A DNA stretch of 64,000 nucleotides from Euryodendron excelsum (lineage: Eukaryota; Streptophyta; Magnoliopsida; Ericales; Pentaphylacaceae): assembly GCA_033060915.1 (NCBI GenBank), contig CM065378.1, positions 8,440,001 to 8,504,000 of the forward strand, written 5' to 3'. The notes beneath the pieces were generated by a model that was not told the DNA's origin, ran no database searches, and was given only the letters and a program-made list of their open reading frames with translations. Made by a program: the position numbers and the translations under genes. The stretch's first letter is position 1. Every line of letters begins with the position of its first letter. Below are positions 12,240 to 23,690 of this stretch, in pieces.

Positions 12240-13430
12240 GAATGCTTTATTTTTTTATAAAAAGGGTACTTGTGTTATGAAGGGTATGCGTACTTCTGAT
12301 AATTGCTATAGGATTACTTCAGAGAATGATATTACTTGCAATTCTGCTAAACTGGATGAGACTGAGTTGTGGCATCAAAGAGGAAGTCATGTAAACTTTA
12401 ATGATCTCTCCAGACTATTAAGTTTTGAGCTCATTCGTGGGATTTTAAAACTTGAAAAAATCACAAATTGTGTTTATAGACCATGCCAATTAGGGAAGCA
12501 CATTAAGTCTATGCACAAAAAAGTTAAGCAAATTGCATTATCTAAATCTCTTGAACTTGTTCATATAGATCTTATGGGTCCTACTCGAGCAGAGAGTATA
12601 GGAGGTAAGAAATATATTTTTGTGGCAATTGATGATTTCTTTAGCTAGGTTTACCTAGATAGATTTTATTAGGGAAAAATCTGACACCTTCTCTGTGTTC
12701 AAAGCTTTGTGTCTGAGATTACAAGTGGAGAAGGGCATAAAAATTGGTTATATTCGAAAAATCCGAATTGATCATGGTAGAGAGTTCGAAAACTCTGAGT
12801 TTGCTAAAATTTTTTATGAACAGGGTATAAGACATGAGTTTTCAGCCCCAAAGACTGCATAGCAAAATAGAGTAGTAGAGAGGAAGAATAGAGTCATTCA
12901 ACAGATGACCAGGGTTATGCTTTATGGCAAGAAAGTTCCTCAAGAATTCTAGGCTGAAGTAGTAAACACTGCGTGTTATACTGCCAATCGTGTCTACTTG
13001 AGAGTTGGTTCCAAGCAGACTCCTTATGAGTTATGGAAAGGTAAAAAACTCAATGTTAAATACTTTCGAGTATTTTGGAGTAAATGTTATATCCTAAAGG
13101 ATATAGAGCACTTGGAAAAGTTTGACTCCTGAAGCGATGAAGGAGTATTTCTTGAGTATTCTATCAATAGTAGAGCTTACCATATATTTAATTTGCATAC
13201 ATTAACTATGATAGAATCTATGAATGTTGTTATTGATAATGTGGAGATACCTACTGATTCCTTTTTTGATGAAGAGTGTGATGCAGGTAGTAAACCTATA
13301 GTGGAGGAATCTGAGAACTCAGAAAATGTGACCATAGTGGAGGAGATAGAAAGTGATCAGTCCAAAACAGAGCAAGAAGTGACACTAGAACCCTCATCAA
13401 GAGTGAAACTAAATCATCTAATGGATTAAG
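12240..13430 (+). pseudogene. Integrase of SIRE-like copia, broken
   Basis: The enzyme would insert element DNA into the genome. The zinc-binding region is at 12366-12500 (WHQRGSHVNF, then VYRPCQLGKH). The first cysteine of the usual CxxC reads Tyr here (TAT), consistent with a G-to-A change. Catalytic-core landmarks are present: the first Asp in VHIDLMGPTR (about 12557-12590), the second in IRIDHGREFENS (about 12762-12800), and the Glu in VVERKNRV (about 12870-12895). The frame breaks after DDFFS at 12648, with further stops around 12859 and 12950. The C-terminal region (LRVGSKQTPYELWKGK, MESMNVVIDNVEIPTDS) is open again at 13193-13429. Confidence 0.83.
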
Positions 13431-13464
13431 TAATTGGAGATGTAACTGAGCCAATGAAAACAAG

Positions 13465-15042
13465 ATGTCAGGTAAAAATAAGGTAAGTTACATGTGCTAT
13501 ACTTCTATATTTGAGCTTAAGAATGTCAAAGAAGTATTGAATGATGAATATTGGATAACTGCTATGCATGAAGAGTTGAGTCAATTTATGTGGAATGATA
13601 TGTGGACTCTTGTGCCTAGAGAAAAATATGTCAATGTAATAGGAACTAAATGGATCTTCAAGAATAAGTCTAATGAACATAGTGTTATCATAAGAAATAA
13701 AGCTAGGTTGGTGGCCCAAGGGTACACCTAAACTGAGGGCATTAACTTTGATGAAACCTTCGCCCCTGTTATAAAGCTAGAATCAGTCTTCCATATCCTT
13801 CTTGCCATTACATATCATTTAGAATTTAAGTTGTATCAAATGGATGTGAAGAGTGCCTTTTTGAATGGTATTCTTCAAGAAGAGGCTTATAAGGAACAAC
13901 CTAAAGGGTTTGAGAATCCACACTATCCTGATCATGCCTATAAATTAAAAAAGGCTTTGTATGGTTTGAAACAAGCTCTTAAAGCTTGGTATGAGAGACT
14001 CACCACCTTCTTGGTAAAGTCTGGCTTCTCTCAAGGGGGAGCTGACAAGACTCTGTTCATTAGGAAAGAATCTAAATACATTCTTATTGCTCAGATCCAT
14101 ATGGATGATATTGTGTTTAGGTCTACATCTGATATGCTTGCTCATAAATTTTCTGAACATATGAATAGTCAATTTGAAATGAGCATGATGGGTGAATTAA
14201 ACTATTTCTTACGTCTTCAAGTTAAACAGATGGATAAAGGGATTTTTATCTCTTAATCCAAATATGTTAAAGACCTCATAGAGAAATTTGGGTTAAAAAT
14301 AGCTACGCATGCTAGAACCCCTATAAGTACTAGCTTTAAGCTAAGTAAAGATGCTTTTGGAAAAGATGTTGATCAAGCCCTATATATGAGCATGATTAGG
14401 AGTCTTTTGTATTTAACTACCAATATACCTGACATAGCCTTTAATGTTGGTGTTTGTGCCAAATTCCAAGCAAGCCCTAAAGAGTCTCATTTGTTTGCTA
14501 TTAAAAGGATCATTAAATATGTGAATGGAACTCTTGGCTATGGCATTTGGTTTACGTTCAACACTAATTCTGATATTACTGGTTACACTGATGCAGATTG
14601 GGCAGGTACTGTAAATGATCACAAAAGCACCATTGGTGGGTGTTTTTATGTTGGCAACAATCTTGTTGCTTAGCATAGTAAGAAGCAAAATGCGATCTCC
14701 TTATCCATTACTGAAGCCAAGTACATAGCTGCTGGTAGTGGTTGTACTCAGCTTATTTGGAGGAAGTAGATGTTAAGTGATTATGGTCTAAAGCAGAATA
14801 TCATGACTCTTTTTTGTGACAACATGAGTGCAATTTGTATTTCAAAAAATCCAGTTCAACAGTCTCGTACTAAACATATTGATATTCGATATCATTTCAT
14901 CCATGAATTAGTAGAAGAGAAGGTCATCTCTCTAAAGCATATTTTCACTGAGAATTGACTTGGTGATCTCTTCACTAAACCCCTTAATACTCTTGGGTTT
15001 GAATTTCTGTAGAAATCCCTAGGAGTGTGCTCTTTCAAGTAG
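13465..15042 (+). pseudogene. Reverse transcriptase and RNase H of SIRE-like copia, broken
   Basis: Copia RT blocks run in order: WTLVPR (about 13603), GTKWIFKNK (13645), KARLVAQGYT up to a stop at 13729, MDVKSAFLNG (13840), KKALYGLKQA (13950), and the catalytic centre at 14098-14109, which reads HMDD instead of YVDD. The two catalytic aspartates remain. RNase H follows: YTDADWAGT (14584), TEAKYIAA (14710), CDNMSAICISKNP (14818) and RTKHIDIRYHFI (14866). Stops interrupt at 14254, 14671, 14767 and 14956. Copia order (integrase before RT) is clear. Confidence 0.87.
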
Positions 15043-15569
15043 TTTATTTTGTTGGAGTCCAGGCTTAAGTGTGTTTATTGCTTCATTTTTTTTTCCTCAA
15101 GCCATGTTCATGTGTGTTGTGTTCAGTGTTGGGTGTGTGTGTTGTGTTCAGTGTTGGGTGTGTGTGTTGTTTGGTTTGGCTAGCACTTGGCTTATTTGTC
15201 TCCTGTTTAAAGCACTTCTTATGAAACGCTAGTAGTATGAGCATGTTCTAGATTGAATCATGTATACATCTTTGATTATGTATTAGTTATTCACGTGACT
15301 TTGATGATTCGAGTCGTGCTTATGCTCTATGCTTATTTAATGCTCACATCATGAGATTTCTTAGAATATGGAACCCATTTTTTTATGATCTTTTTGCAGC
15401 CCATTCATGGATGATCTTCCTTGTACATGAATGTATAGATTGACCTTGTTTACATGTATACCCTCTCTTGCAAAATATTCTTGTATTGGGGGGAAACAAT
15501 CAATCTATAATCCAACCAACTGGTCACTTCTTGGACCCACAAGAACCCGCTAAAGCCTTAAGTACCATT

Positions 15570-15912
15570 ATTCCAGGTAGCCTTCTAGATCAAGCGGTCT
15601 TGGAAACCAAAGCCATCCAGGTAACTTCCCGAGATCGGGCGATCTTGGGGACCAACATCTCATCAAAAATCCAGATGGTTCACTTCTGGCGACCGCTAGC
15701 CCGCCAACGTAGAATGTCCGTCATTTGGTAGTTCTCCGAGACCGGGTGTTCTTAGAGACCAACACCACCTTTCCAGGTATCTATCTGGGACCAAGCGTTC
15801 TCAGGAACCAACACCTCCCCTATAGGTAGTTTTCTAAGACCGAACATTCTTAAAGACCAACATCGCACATGTAGTTTTTTGAGACCAGGCGGTCTCAGGA
15901 ACCAACACCTAC
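15570..15912 (+). repeat. Degenerate tandem repeat, about 45-50 bp units
   Basis: About six imperfect units each contain a GGTAG-like start, then GAGACC(G/A)GGCG-TTCT-(A/G)G, then GACCAACACC. The unit starts are recognisable near 15573, 15617, 15730, 15774, 15825 and 15870. It lies in the upstream part of the nested solo LTR. Confidence 0.7.
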
Positions 15913-16403
15913 GTCAACACCAGAGCCTACTAGCCCGACTTGGTGAAAAATGACCAAGCCTGCCCCTTAGGCCTCCACGCACGTTTTGAGAAAGTTCAAA
16001 ATCCCTCAAAACGATAAGTTTATCCTTCTAAAATGTTGTTAAACCATTAGGCATCCCTCACACGCCATTTGGTCCAAATTCGGTCCTATTCCGACTCACT
16101 CTAGTCAAAATGACCGTTTTGCTCCTGAACGCCTCAACACGGCACAAACCCCACCAAACGGTAAAAGACTCTCCCAAAACCATCCCTAAACAACCCTACA
16201 CGCTTAACATAACACACCAAACTATTCTTAACCATTTTCAGCCAATTCTAGCCTAAAATGACCATTTTGCCCCTGGCAATCCAAACATGCCCCGAAACAG
16301 CACCGGTCTTGGGATTTCGAGCAAAGGGTTTCACCATACACCCTTGTTTAACCCAAGGAGGACCCTACAACATTAAACGCTCACGACTCGATAAAAGTCC
16401 CCT

Positions 16404-16870
16404 GGAGCGTCTTGTAGACGCTTCGCCTAAATTGTCTTTTCCCCCGATTCCTTGGTTATAACGCACCGTCAACTGACTTGAGAAATGCGTAAATCAGGGA
16501 ATTCTCGAAAGCTCGTTCATAGATCTTTCCATCGATACGGCTCGATCAGATAGATCGCTTCCTGAAGCCCTCCATCGTACGGTACAAAAACTACAACTTT
16601 CAGCAACCCTTGGAGCGTCCCGCAAACGCTTCGCCAAGGTTGACTTTTTTTCCGATTCCTTAATCAAAACACATCGTCAATTGACTTGAGAAATGCGTAA
16701 ATCTGGGAATTCCCGAAAGTATTTCCAGAATACTTTCCATCGGTACAGTCCGATTAAAAAGATCGTTTTTCGAAGGCCTTGATCAGACGATGTGAGAATA
16801 GCTACTTTCGAACACCCACGGAGCGTATCATAGACGCTCCATAAAATTGTCCTTTTATGCACGTTTCCCA
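16404..16870 (+). repeat. 208-bp tandem repeat, two units plus a partial third
   Basis: GGAGCGT recurs at 16404, 16612 and 16820, exactly 208 bp apart. The intervening sequence repeats in order: the AGACGCTTCGCC-like box, 'gattcctt', CGTCAACTGACTTGAGAA / CGTCAATTGACTTGAGAA, ATGCGTAAATC, 'gggaattc', 'tttccatcg'. The third unit is cut after about 50 bp. Confidence 0.85.
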
Positions 16871-17222
16871 ATACGATATCTCACACTTCCAAACATAATT
16901 CAAACTTTTTAAAAACATAAAAGTTCACGAGAAACCTCAAGAGAACACCGTGGGTACAACCAATTCCCCCAAAACCTTTCCGGTTGACTCAATTATTGAG
17001 ACAAAATTTGGATGAACCTTCCCGATGATGGAGCGTATGCTACATGCGCTCAAATTTTTATCAGATCAACCAACTTTTGATCAACAGTCGAGATTTAACC
17101 AGTACACAGGGTGTCACGTGTCATTCTAGCAATGGAACAGTACCTGCGCATGTCCTACATGCGCCAGGTCAAATTTCGGCCAGGCGCAAGTAGCACATGT
17201 GCCAGGTCTGTTCCAAATTGCC

Positions 17223-17230
17223 TATAAATA
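17223..17230 (+). promoter_or_regulatory. TATA box inside the nested solo LTR
   Basis: TATAAATA sits after a short region with repeated GCGCCAGGTC / GTGCCAGGTC motifs (about 17139-17206) and is followed by a C-rich, intron-free leader-like stretch. This is the normal place for an LTR promoter (end of U3). That it drives transcription is an inference. Confidence 0.55.
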
Positions 17231-18479
17231 CCAGGCCACCCCTTTACATATTCCATCTCCAAAAATTGCTGCGAAGCTCTGCTGAAACTGCTCTAGAATC
17301 TCGAATCCTTACATATATTTCACCCTTCCAACACTTAGGCTAGATTTTACCTCTCTCAAGCTTATACACTTCACCTATAAAGCCTTCTACACCATTACAC
17401 ACTCTATTCCAACCCCTCAAGCCTTCTTGTAGTCATTCAAGCTCTAATCAAGACATTCATTGAAGACTACAAGTGTGTTGAAAGCAAAAGGTGGTACCCT
17501 TTTTACATTTGTGTCTTCTCCCACTCTTCTCTTCTCCCTCCTAGCCTACTTAGGCTATTCTCTATTTTAATCCCCATCTACAATCCCCCATTCTTACATG
17601 TTTGAGCCAAAAGGGCTCTTAGATCATGTCTAGAGGAAAGCAAGTGAGAGCTACCGTGTTGAGGGACCTCTCACTAGCCTACTTTAAGATGGTATGGCCT
17701 AAGAGCCCCTTGTTTATGTGGTGTAGCCTAAAAGCCTTGTATATGATCATGACCCCTTGTATGTTACTATTTTGATCATGTCTTGTATGCTTGGCTTCAT
17801 TTTATGCTTGTTGTTATGTTCTATAATGCTTACATTACTCTTAAACTCCATGTCATCCTCAAGCTCTATATTTCTTTCAAAAATTGTTCCAAGAGTTGGC
17901 TCCTTGAAGCTTAGAATGGGACCTTAGAAATCATGCCTTAGAAGATCCCCTACTAACCCCTTAACTCTCATGTTGGCATCATGACATTTTAATTTGCATA
18001 AGGGTTGCTTTCTAATTCTCTAGTTTTCAAGATTGTCATTCTCTTAAGTGTAGTGGTTGGAATGGCCCCATGGAACCCTTTCTTGAGTGGTCTCCCTTTT
18101 GTTTGGCCATATGAACCCTCTCTCGATGGAATATTTCTCTTGAAAAATGGTTTTTAAAATCCTTCTCAAAAGATGATTTTCAAAAATGCATTCTCTCCAT
18201 CTTTATATTAAAAATGATGCCCTAAAAAGCTGTCATCACCTTGTTGATTTTTGGACCCCTTACACTCTTGTCAAGATTATGACTATAATGGTCATGAGAA
18301 AACCTTCTTTGGAATGGTCTCCAATCACCAACCATATAAACCATATTCTTGGCTAAAGTCAAAATTTTCATGGAAATGATCTTCAAAAGGGTTGTCCACC
18401 AAAATCCATTGCATAGCATGTTTTGTCTTTCAAAACTCTTTCCAAAAGTGTATTAAACCAATTTTCAAAATCATTTCCC

Positions 18480-18780
18480 AATCTAACCCTAGGCTAACTT
18501 GACCCTAGTTGTTCAACCCTAGGCTAACTTGACCCTAGTTGTCCAACCCTAGATTAACTTGACCCTAATTCACTCATCTTAAGTTAACCTAACCCTAAGT
18601 TATCCTAACCTTAGGTTAACCCTACCCTAATTAGTTAACCTTAGGTCACCTTAACCTTAGGTTAACCCAACCTTAGTTAGTTAACCATAGGTCATCTTAA
18701 CCCTAAGTAAACCTAACCCAAGTTAGTTAACCTTAGGTCACCCCCAACCCTAAGCCAACCCAACCTAGGCTAGTATACTT
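18480..18780 (+). repeat. CCCTAG/CCTTAGGTTAACC-type tandem repeat
   Basis: About 300 bp of degenerate repeats, roughly 24-30 bp per unit, alternate AACCCTAGGCTAACTTGACC and CCTTAGGTTAACC(C). The units superficially resemble telomere CCCTAAA but are not in register with it. The block lies in the R/U5 part of the nested solo LTR. Confidence 0.8.
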
Positions 18781-19245
18781 CAAGGTTCCAACTCTTGAAC
18801 CCTTTTCTAAATGATCACTCAATTTTAAACCATTTTCATAACTCACTTTTTCAAAACCTCTCATTCTCTTGATTTCAAAATACCAACTCCATAAACTCTT
18901 CAAATGTTTTTACGCTCCATCTTCAAGGCATTTCCAAAAATATTTTCAAAAGGTCACAAATCTAAGGCGTCCCTAGCACTCTCATGGTTAGGGATTCCAA
19001 GGAAAAGTGATAAATTAAGAATAAACCCTAAGATTGTCCATATTAGGATTTCAAACCTTTAGCCATTTTCAAAAACCTCTTTCAAAAACTAATTCATCAA
19101 AACATTCCTCCAAGGTTTTCAAAACAAGACTTTAAAAACACTTTCAAGTTCTCCTGATTCATGCCAAAGCATTTTTCCAAAACTCCCTTAAGTTGATCCA
19201 AAAACATTTTCAAAACACTCCACCATCCAATTTCAAGTCAAAACT

Positions 19246-19490
19246 TCCAAGACCACAAAGAGTCTTCAACTTCCAAGACCGCAAAGAGTCTTCAACTTCC
19301 AAAGATCTCAAAGTGTCTTAAACTTTTCCAAAAACCTCTAAATGCCTTAAACTTTTTCAAAAACCTCCAAGCATCTTAAACTTCCAAGACCACAAAGAGT
19401 CTTCAACTTCCAAAGATCTCAAAATGTCTTAAACTTTTCCAAAGACCTCAAAGTGTCTTAAACTTTTCCAAACCAAAGTATCTTCAAACC
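19246..19490 (+). repeat. 27-29 bp tandem repeat, about nine units
   Basis: Units of the form CTTCCAAGACCACAAAGAGTCTTCAA and variants (CTTTTCCAAA-ACCTC-AA-TGTCTTAAA) follow each other about nine times. Two unit types alternate, suggesting a higher-order pattern. The block lies in the nested solo LTR. Confidence 0.85.
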
Positions 19491-20257
19491 TTCCAAAGGC
19501 CCTAATACGCCTATTATCCATCGAGCTCTTGCCCGAACTACGAATGACCTGATTCTCGCCAAATGAGATACGTAGGCAACCTAAAATGGTGCGGTCATAA
19601 CTTTTATTTCAACTCCCATCCCTTTTTTTAAAAAATTTTAATCAATTCAAAGTTTCTATTCCAAACTCTTTCAAAACCCCCATTATTTTCAAACTTCATG
19701 TAAAAACTTGCATCATGCATCATCCATCTGAAAAGTGATGACTAAACCCCGTTTTCAAAATTCTAAAGTGGATATTAAGTGGACAATGGTAACTAATTAT
19801 TCTAGTGAGTGAACAAAGGGTGATTAGACATGTAGATATCGAAAGGGCGGGGTAGGGTGATGATCTTAGGATATTTTCCCTACACGTAACCAACCCCCGA
19901 ATCATAGATTTTTGTTTTCAAATGACCAAAATGGAGTTATTTTCCAAAAGGGCTTAAATCTTTCTAAAGGTTGCCAAACAACCTATTTTCTTAAAAACCT
20001 TTTCTTGAGGGAGTTTTCAAAACCTTTTCTAAAAAATCTAAGTTTAATCTTCGGATTAACACTTAGTTTTGGGTGCCCTAACTTACCTTAATCAAGTTAG
20101 GTGGCGACCCCTACTTTTCTGAAAAGCTTTTAGTCAAACCAATTTTCAAACCTAGTTGCATTTGTCTTTCTAGGAGGACGAGTTCTAGTGACAGAGTTTC
20201 GTGTTTTTTGTCTCCAAGCCGAAAGGACCTTAAACACCCAAAAATCGGGGCATGACA

Positions 20258-21318
20258 GTGAAAAGCTACCTTTGTTATGTGACAAGAGAAGATGGCTACA
20301 TGTGTGTGAAAGCCACCCTCCCTATGCTTAAGTCGTGTTTCATTTTTGGAGAGATAGGATTTGAACTTCAAAAGATAAATGGAAAAATATATCCTAAAAA
20401 AAAAGGGAATTCTTGGTTTATTCTAATTGGGATGACATAGGGGTTTAACTTCTACAACATTTGTGTCTAAGAGGAGGTTTCCATGATAAACTTTGCAGTG
20501 ATTTTGTTCTAGGGTCCATATTCTCATTGATCTAATTGATGGACTTATATCTTATTGTCATAGTTGTTAGTATGACTCTTATCATCATTGTGTGCATTGA
20601 GTTATTTTTATGCCATCTTTGAACATCCTTGATGTTGATTTATTCATGCTTAGAGTATCTTAACTTTCATCGGTCGTATTTTGAGTGGGTTGACAACTGT
20701 GTGCCTGTGCAAGTTTTTCTATTAGTTCTTAATGTTTTCTTTTATATCAGGTGGCTTCGCGGGATCTCGCAAGTTCTCGTGGCTGCAAAGTCAACTTATT
20801 TGGGCTCTCTTTTTAAACCCTAGCATCGGTTTGTTTCCTTTTCATTTTTTTCTCTCCTGGGTCGCTTTTTCAGCTCTTAAGCCCTAAGCGATAGGCGATA
20901 CTGGGTCACGCCTTCCTCCTTGATCCAGCGACCTTCTCTCCTCCATTCCTTGTTGTCTCTTCTAGGCCATTCTTTAGGTAATCCTCTCACTCCTCTTCAG
21001 TTCTTTGTTCTTCGATTCAATTAAGTTTCTCAAACCCCTGGTTTTCATTGTTTTCGGGGGTTTTTCATATTATTGGTTCCTTAGGCCAATTGGTGGTTGG
21101 ATACACCTCGGTGGGGTGTCGAATCTCCTTTGGAAGGCGTTTTTGCCTTAGCATTGCTTTGGTTAGGTCGTCAGCCTTTTGTTCAGTCTGTGTGTGCTTC
21201 AGTGAGCATTTTTGTTGCTGTTTGTGGCAGTTGTTTTTGTTTTCTCTTGAACCAATCACTGCTGGACTGGTGCGTCTGATTTATTATGTTTTTTTAATGT
21301 TGTGATTGTTTTTGCATC
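20258..21318 (+). other. Spacer between nested LTR and env-position ORF
   Basis: This part of the SIRE element has no long frame. Around 20755-20825 a small GC-richer patch (GCGGGATCTCGCAAG, then TTTAAACCCTAGC) echoes the palindromic motifs of the element's own LTR U3. It is followed by a CT-rich leader-like stretch to about 21015. It could be an internal promoter or leader for the third ORF, but this is only a hypothesis. Confidence 0.4.
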
Positions 21319-22595
21319 ATGATTCCTACACCAAGAAAACAGAAGGGGCCACAGACCCCTCCTTCTCGTTGTTCCTCTAGTTCCCCGGGCAAACGGCAGA
21401 CCTCTAGTTCCCCCGATAAACGCCTTTGCTCTGGCACACGTGATGTTTCGTTTTCACACCGAAGGGGAGAGTCTTCTTCTGCTGTGGACTCTCATTTTAG
21501 ACTGGCTTCTGAGGTTGAGTCCAAGTTTAATCGGTTGTTTAAATCTCGCCCTGTCTTTGTTTTTCAAGGTATTATTCTTGATGAATTCTCTGACACTTTT
21601 ATCAATGCCTATTTCTCTAAATGGGGCTAGACTCATCTTACAGTTTGTAATGGGTCTGCTTGTCAGGACCTCATTTTAGAGTTCCAAGTCAATATTCATG
21701 CCTCAAATAAGGAGGCTGGGACTTTGCAGTCCTATATGTGTGGGGTGTCTCTTAACTTTTCTATATCTGACATATGCACTTTTCACCACATCTCGTGTCC
21801 CATTGTTTCTGAGTTTCACTATCCTCCCTCTCGGACTAGGCCTTCTTTGAACTATTTGGCTCGGCTCTTGTTGTCTGCTGGAGGTGACTGGCCTCCCGGC
21901 TCTTCGAGTCTCTTGAAGCAAAAAGAGCTGATGGATATCTTTCGGATGCTCAACCATGTGGTGTGTGACTTGTTTCTATGCACTTCTCATGTGAGTAAGA
22001 TTGCTGAGTGCATGCCTGGCTTATGCACATTATTGCCACAAGCATGGCTGTTGATGTGAGTCATCTCATGTTTAATCTAATCCTTGAGGCCTCTGCTAAT
22101 AACTCCTCTCTAGCCTATCTTCCTTTCGAGATTATGATCACCGAGTTTCTCTCCCGTCATCTGATTGTGGCCGAGCCCCACAAGACTCGTATCCCGGTTC
22201 AGAAACCCATTTCCTATCACACCCTCAAGATAAGTAATGCCCATCTCAGAGTTGCTCCACCACCTTCTCAGTTACTACAGCCTATAGTGGAACTTTCTGA
22301 TGATGAGGGTACTCCCGTTGGTCCGGTTGTTCCCTCTACCTCAACTACTCCTATTTCTACTCTTCCTTATATTGGCATTTCTACTTCAGCTCCTGCTTCT
22401 TCGTCATCCACTGCTGCTACCATTGCTACTTTCTCCACCCAGCTGACTACGATTCACACTGATCTAGTGGAGCGCATTGACTTAGCCCATGAGCGCATTA
22501 ATCTCATCGGGAGAGTCAGGAGCAAGATGTTGTTTATGCTCGAGACACTTTGTCTGCTCTCTCACAATGGCATACCGAGTTTGTCGCCGACGTGA
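21319..22595 (+). pseudogene. Third ORF in env position of SIRE-like copia, broken
   Basis: The frame starts at ATG 21319 with a basic, Ser/Pro-rich N-terminus (MIPTPRKQKGPQTPP). It continues with a globular-looking region (RPVFVFQGIILDEF) to TAG at 21628-21630, resumes in the same frame to 22059, then shifts by one near 22030 into 22008-22595 (LPFEIMITEFLSRHLI, then a Ser/Thr/Pro-rich tail and a DLVERIDLAHERINL helix). It resembles the 'putative plant transposon protein' domain proteins encoded after pol in some SIRE-type elements. No clear signal peptide or transmembrane segment is seen, so a true envelope role is not supported. Domain assignment is from memory of the family. Confidence 0.6.
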
Positions 22596-23043
22596 ATGAC
22601 TTCATTCATAATATTCGTCGTTGGTAGCTATTACTCTTGGTGGTGGCTCTCTAGTGGATGTTTTAATTTTGCGTTTTTTTTGGTTGCCTCTTTTGCTTGT
22701 TGAGGCCTTAGTTTTTTTTTTTTTTTTATATGGTTTCTAGACAATTTTCATCTATATATATATTAGATATTGTTTTCCATATTTCCTTGTCCATGGTTTC
22801 ATTCTTGGAATTGTTGGTTCTCCATACTTACTTTGTCAATTTCTTCCAAAAAAGGGGAGAATGAATTCTTATGCTATTGTAATTTATATTGCTTATATCT
22901 CTCTTGCACTTTATTGAATTGGTTATTTGCTTGTAGTATGTGTAGGGATGAAATTAAGTGCTTGTGGTTGGGGTTTGATTGTATTTTTCAGTTATTTCCC
23001 TGTAATGTGTCTTGTAGCATAGGGTTTTGGTCACGAAATTGCT

Positions 23044-23055
23044 AAAGGGGGAGAT
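23044..23055 (+). promoter_or_regulatory. Polypurine tract of SIRE-like copia
   Basis: AAAGGGGGAGAT lies directly before the 3' LTR, the normal primer position for plus-strand synthesis. Confidence 0.85.
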
Positions 23056-23659
23056 TGTAAGGTTATATAATTGGCTAAATTTCGTACCAAGTCTTGTTTG
23101 ATGTAATTTAGGAAATTGGGATAGCAATCACAAGCATTTGGAAAGGATTTGAAACTTATTCATGTAAGCTCGTGCTAAAAGAAACTTGTATGATACATCT
23201 TGACTAATGAAGGTTATTTCAAGGGATGTTAAGGGATTTTGAGAAATCTCGAGGGAAAAAACAATGTGCTGGTTGCAGAACAAGATCTAGCGGGTTCCTC
23301 GGGAGATGTCACGAGATATCGAGGGCAAAATAGTGAGCATGCAAAATTGGCATGACTTCGTGGGATCCTCGCGGAATGTCGCGGAATGTCAATAGCAAAA
23401 ATAGTGAGCATGCAAAAACTGGAGATTGAGCTCCCGGGATCGAGCTGCGAGAAATCTGAATTCTTGAGAATCGCGTCGTTAGGGTTTTGGTTCCTATTTA
23501 AGGCCTAACACACTTCCCTAGACAGGATCTGAGCCGCCATAAGTAAAAACACCTTGAGAGAAGTATTTTCCATCTTCTAAAGAGTTCAGAAACGTGTCTT
23601 AGTAACAATCTTCTTCATCCCAATTGAAGAAATAGAAAGTCTTAAAGGAGTTCGAGGTA

Positions 23660-23690
<31 letters not shown>

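Larger units (their letters stand above)
15432..20257 (+). mobile_element. Solo LTR of a Tat/Ogre-like gypsy element nested in the SIRE element
   Basis: About 4.8 kb of noncoding DNA separates copia RNase H from the env-position ORF. Its right end runs through TAGGTGGCGACCCCTAC and AAAATCGGGGCATGACA, the kind of end I recall for Tat/Ogre LTRs, and finishes in CA at 20257. Inside are the phrase GAGATACGTAGGCAACCT (about 19565-19583), also known from such LTRs, and a TATA box at 17223. The left end is uncertain. TG at 15432 is preceded by ATGAA, which matches GTGAA after the right end except for one base; TG at 15482 is an alternative. No gag-pol or second LTR is seen, hence a solo LTR. Several tandem-repeat blocks lie inside. 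Confidence 0.65.

Noticed and set aside
18480..18780. Interstitial telomere repeat
   Set aside because: CCCTAG/CCTTAGG units vary and have a 24-30 bp period; no run of CCCTAAA in register.
15570..19490. CRISPR-like array of spaced repeats
   Set aside because: The repeats are directly tandem without unique spacers, degenerate, and inside a plant LTR.
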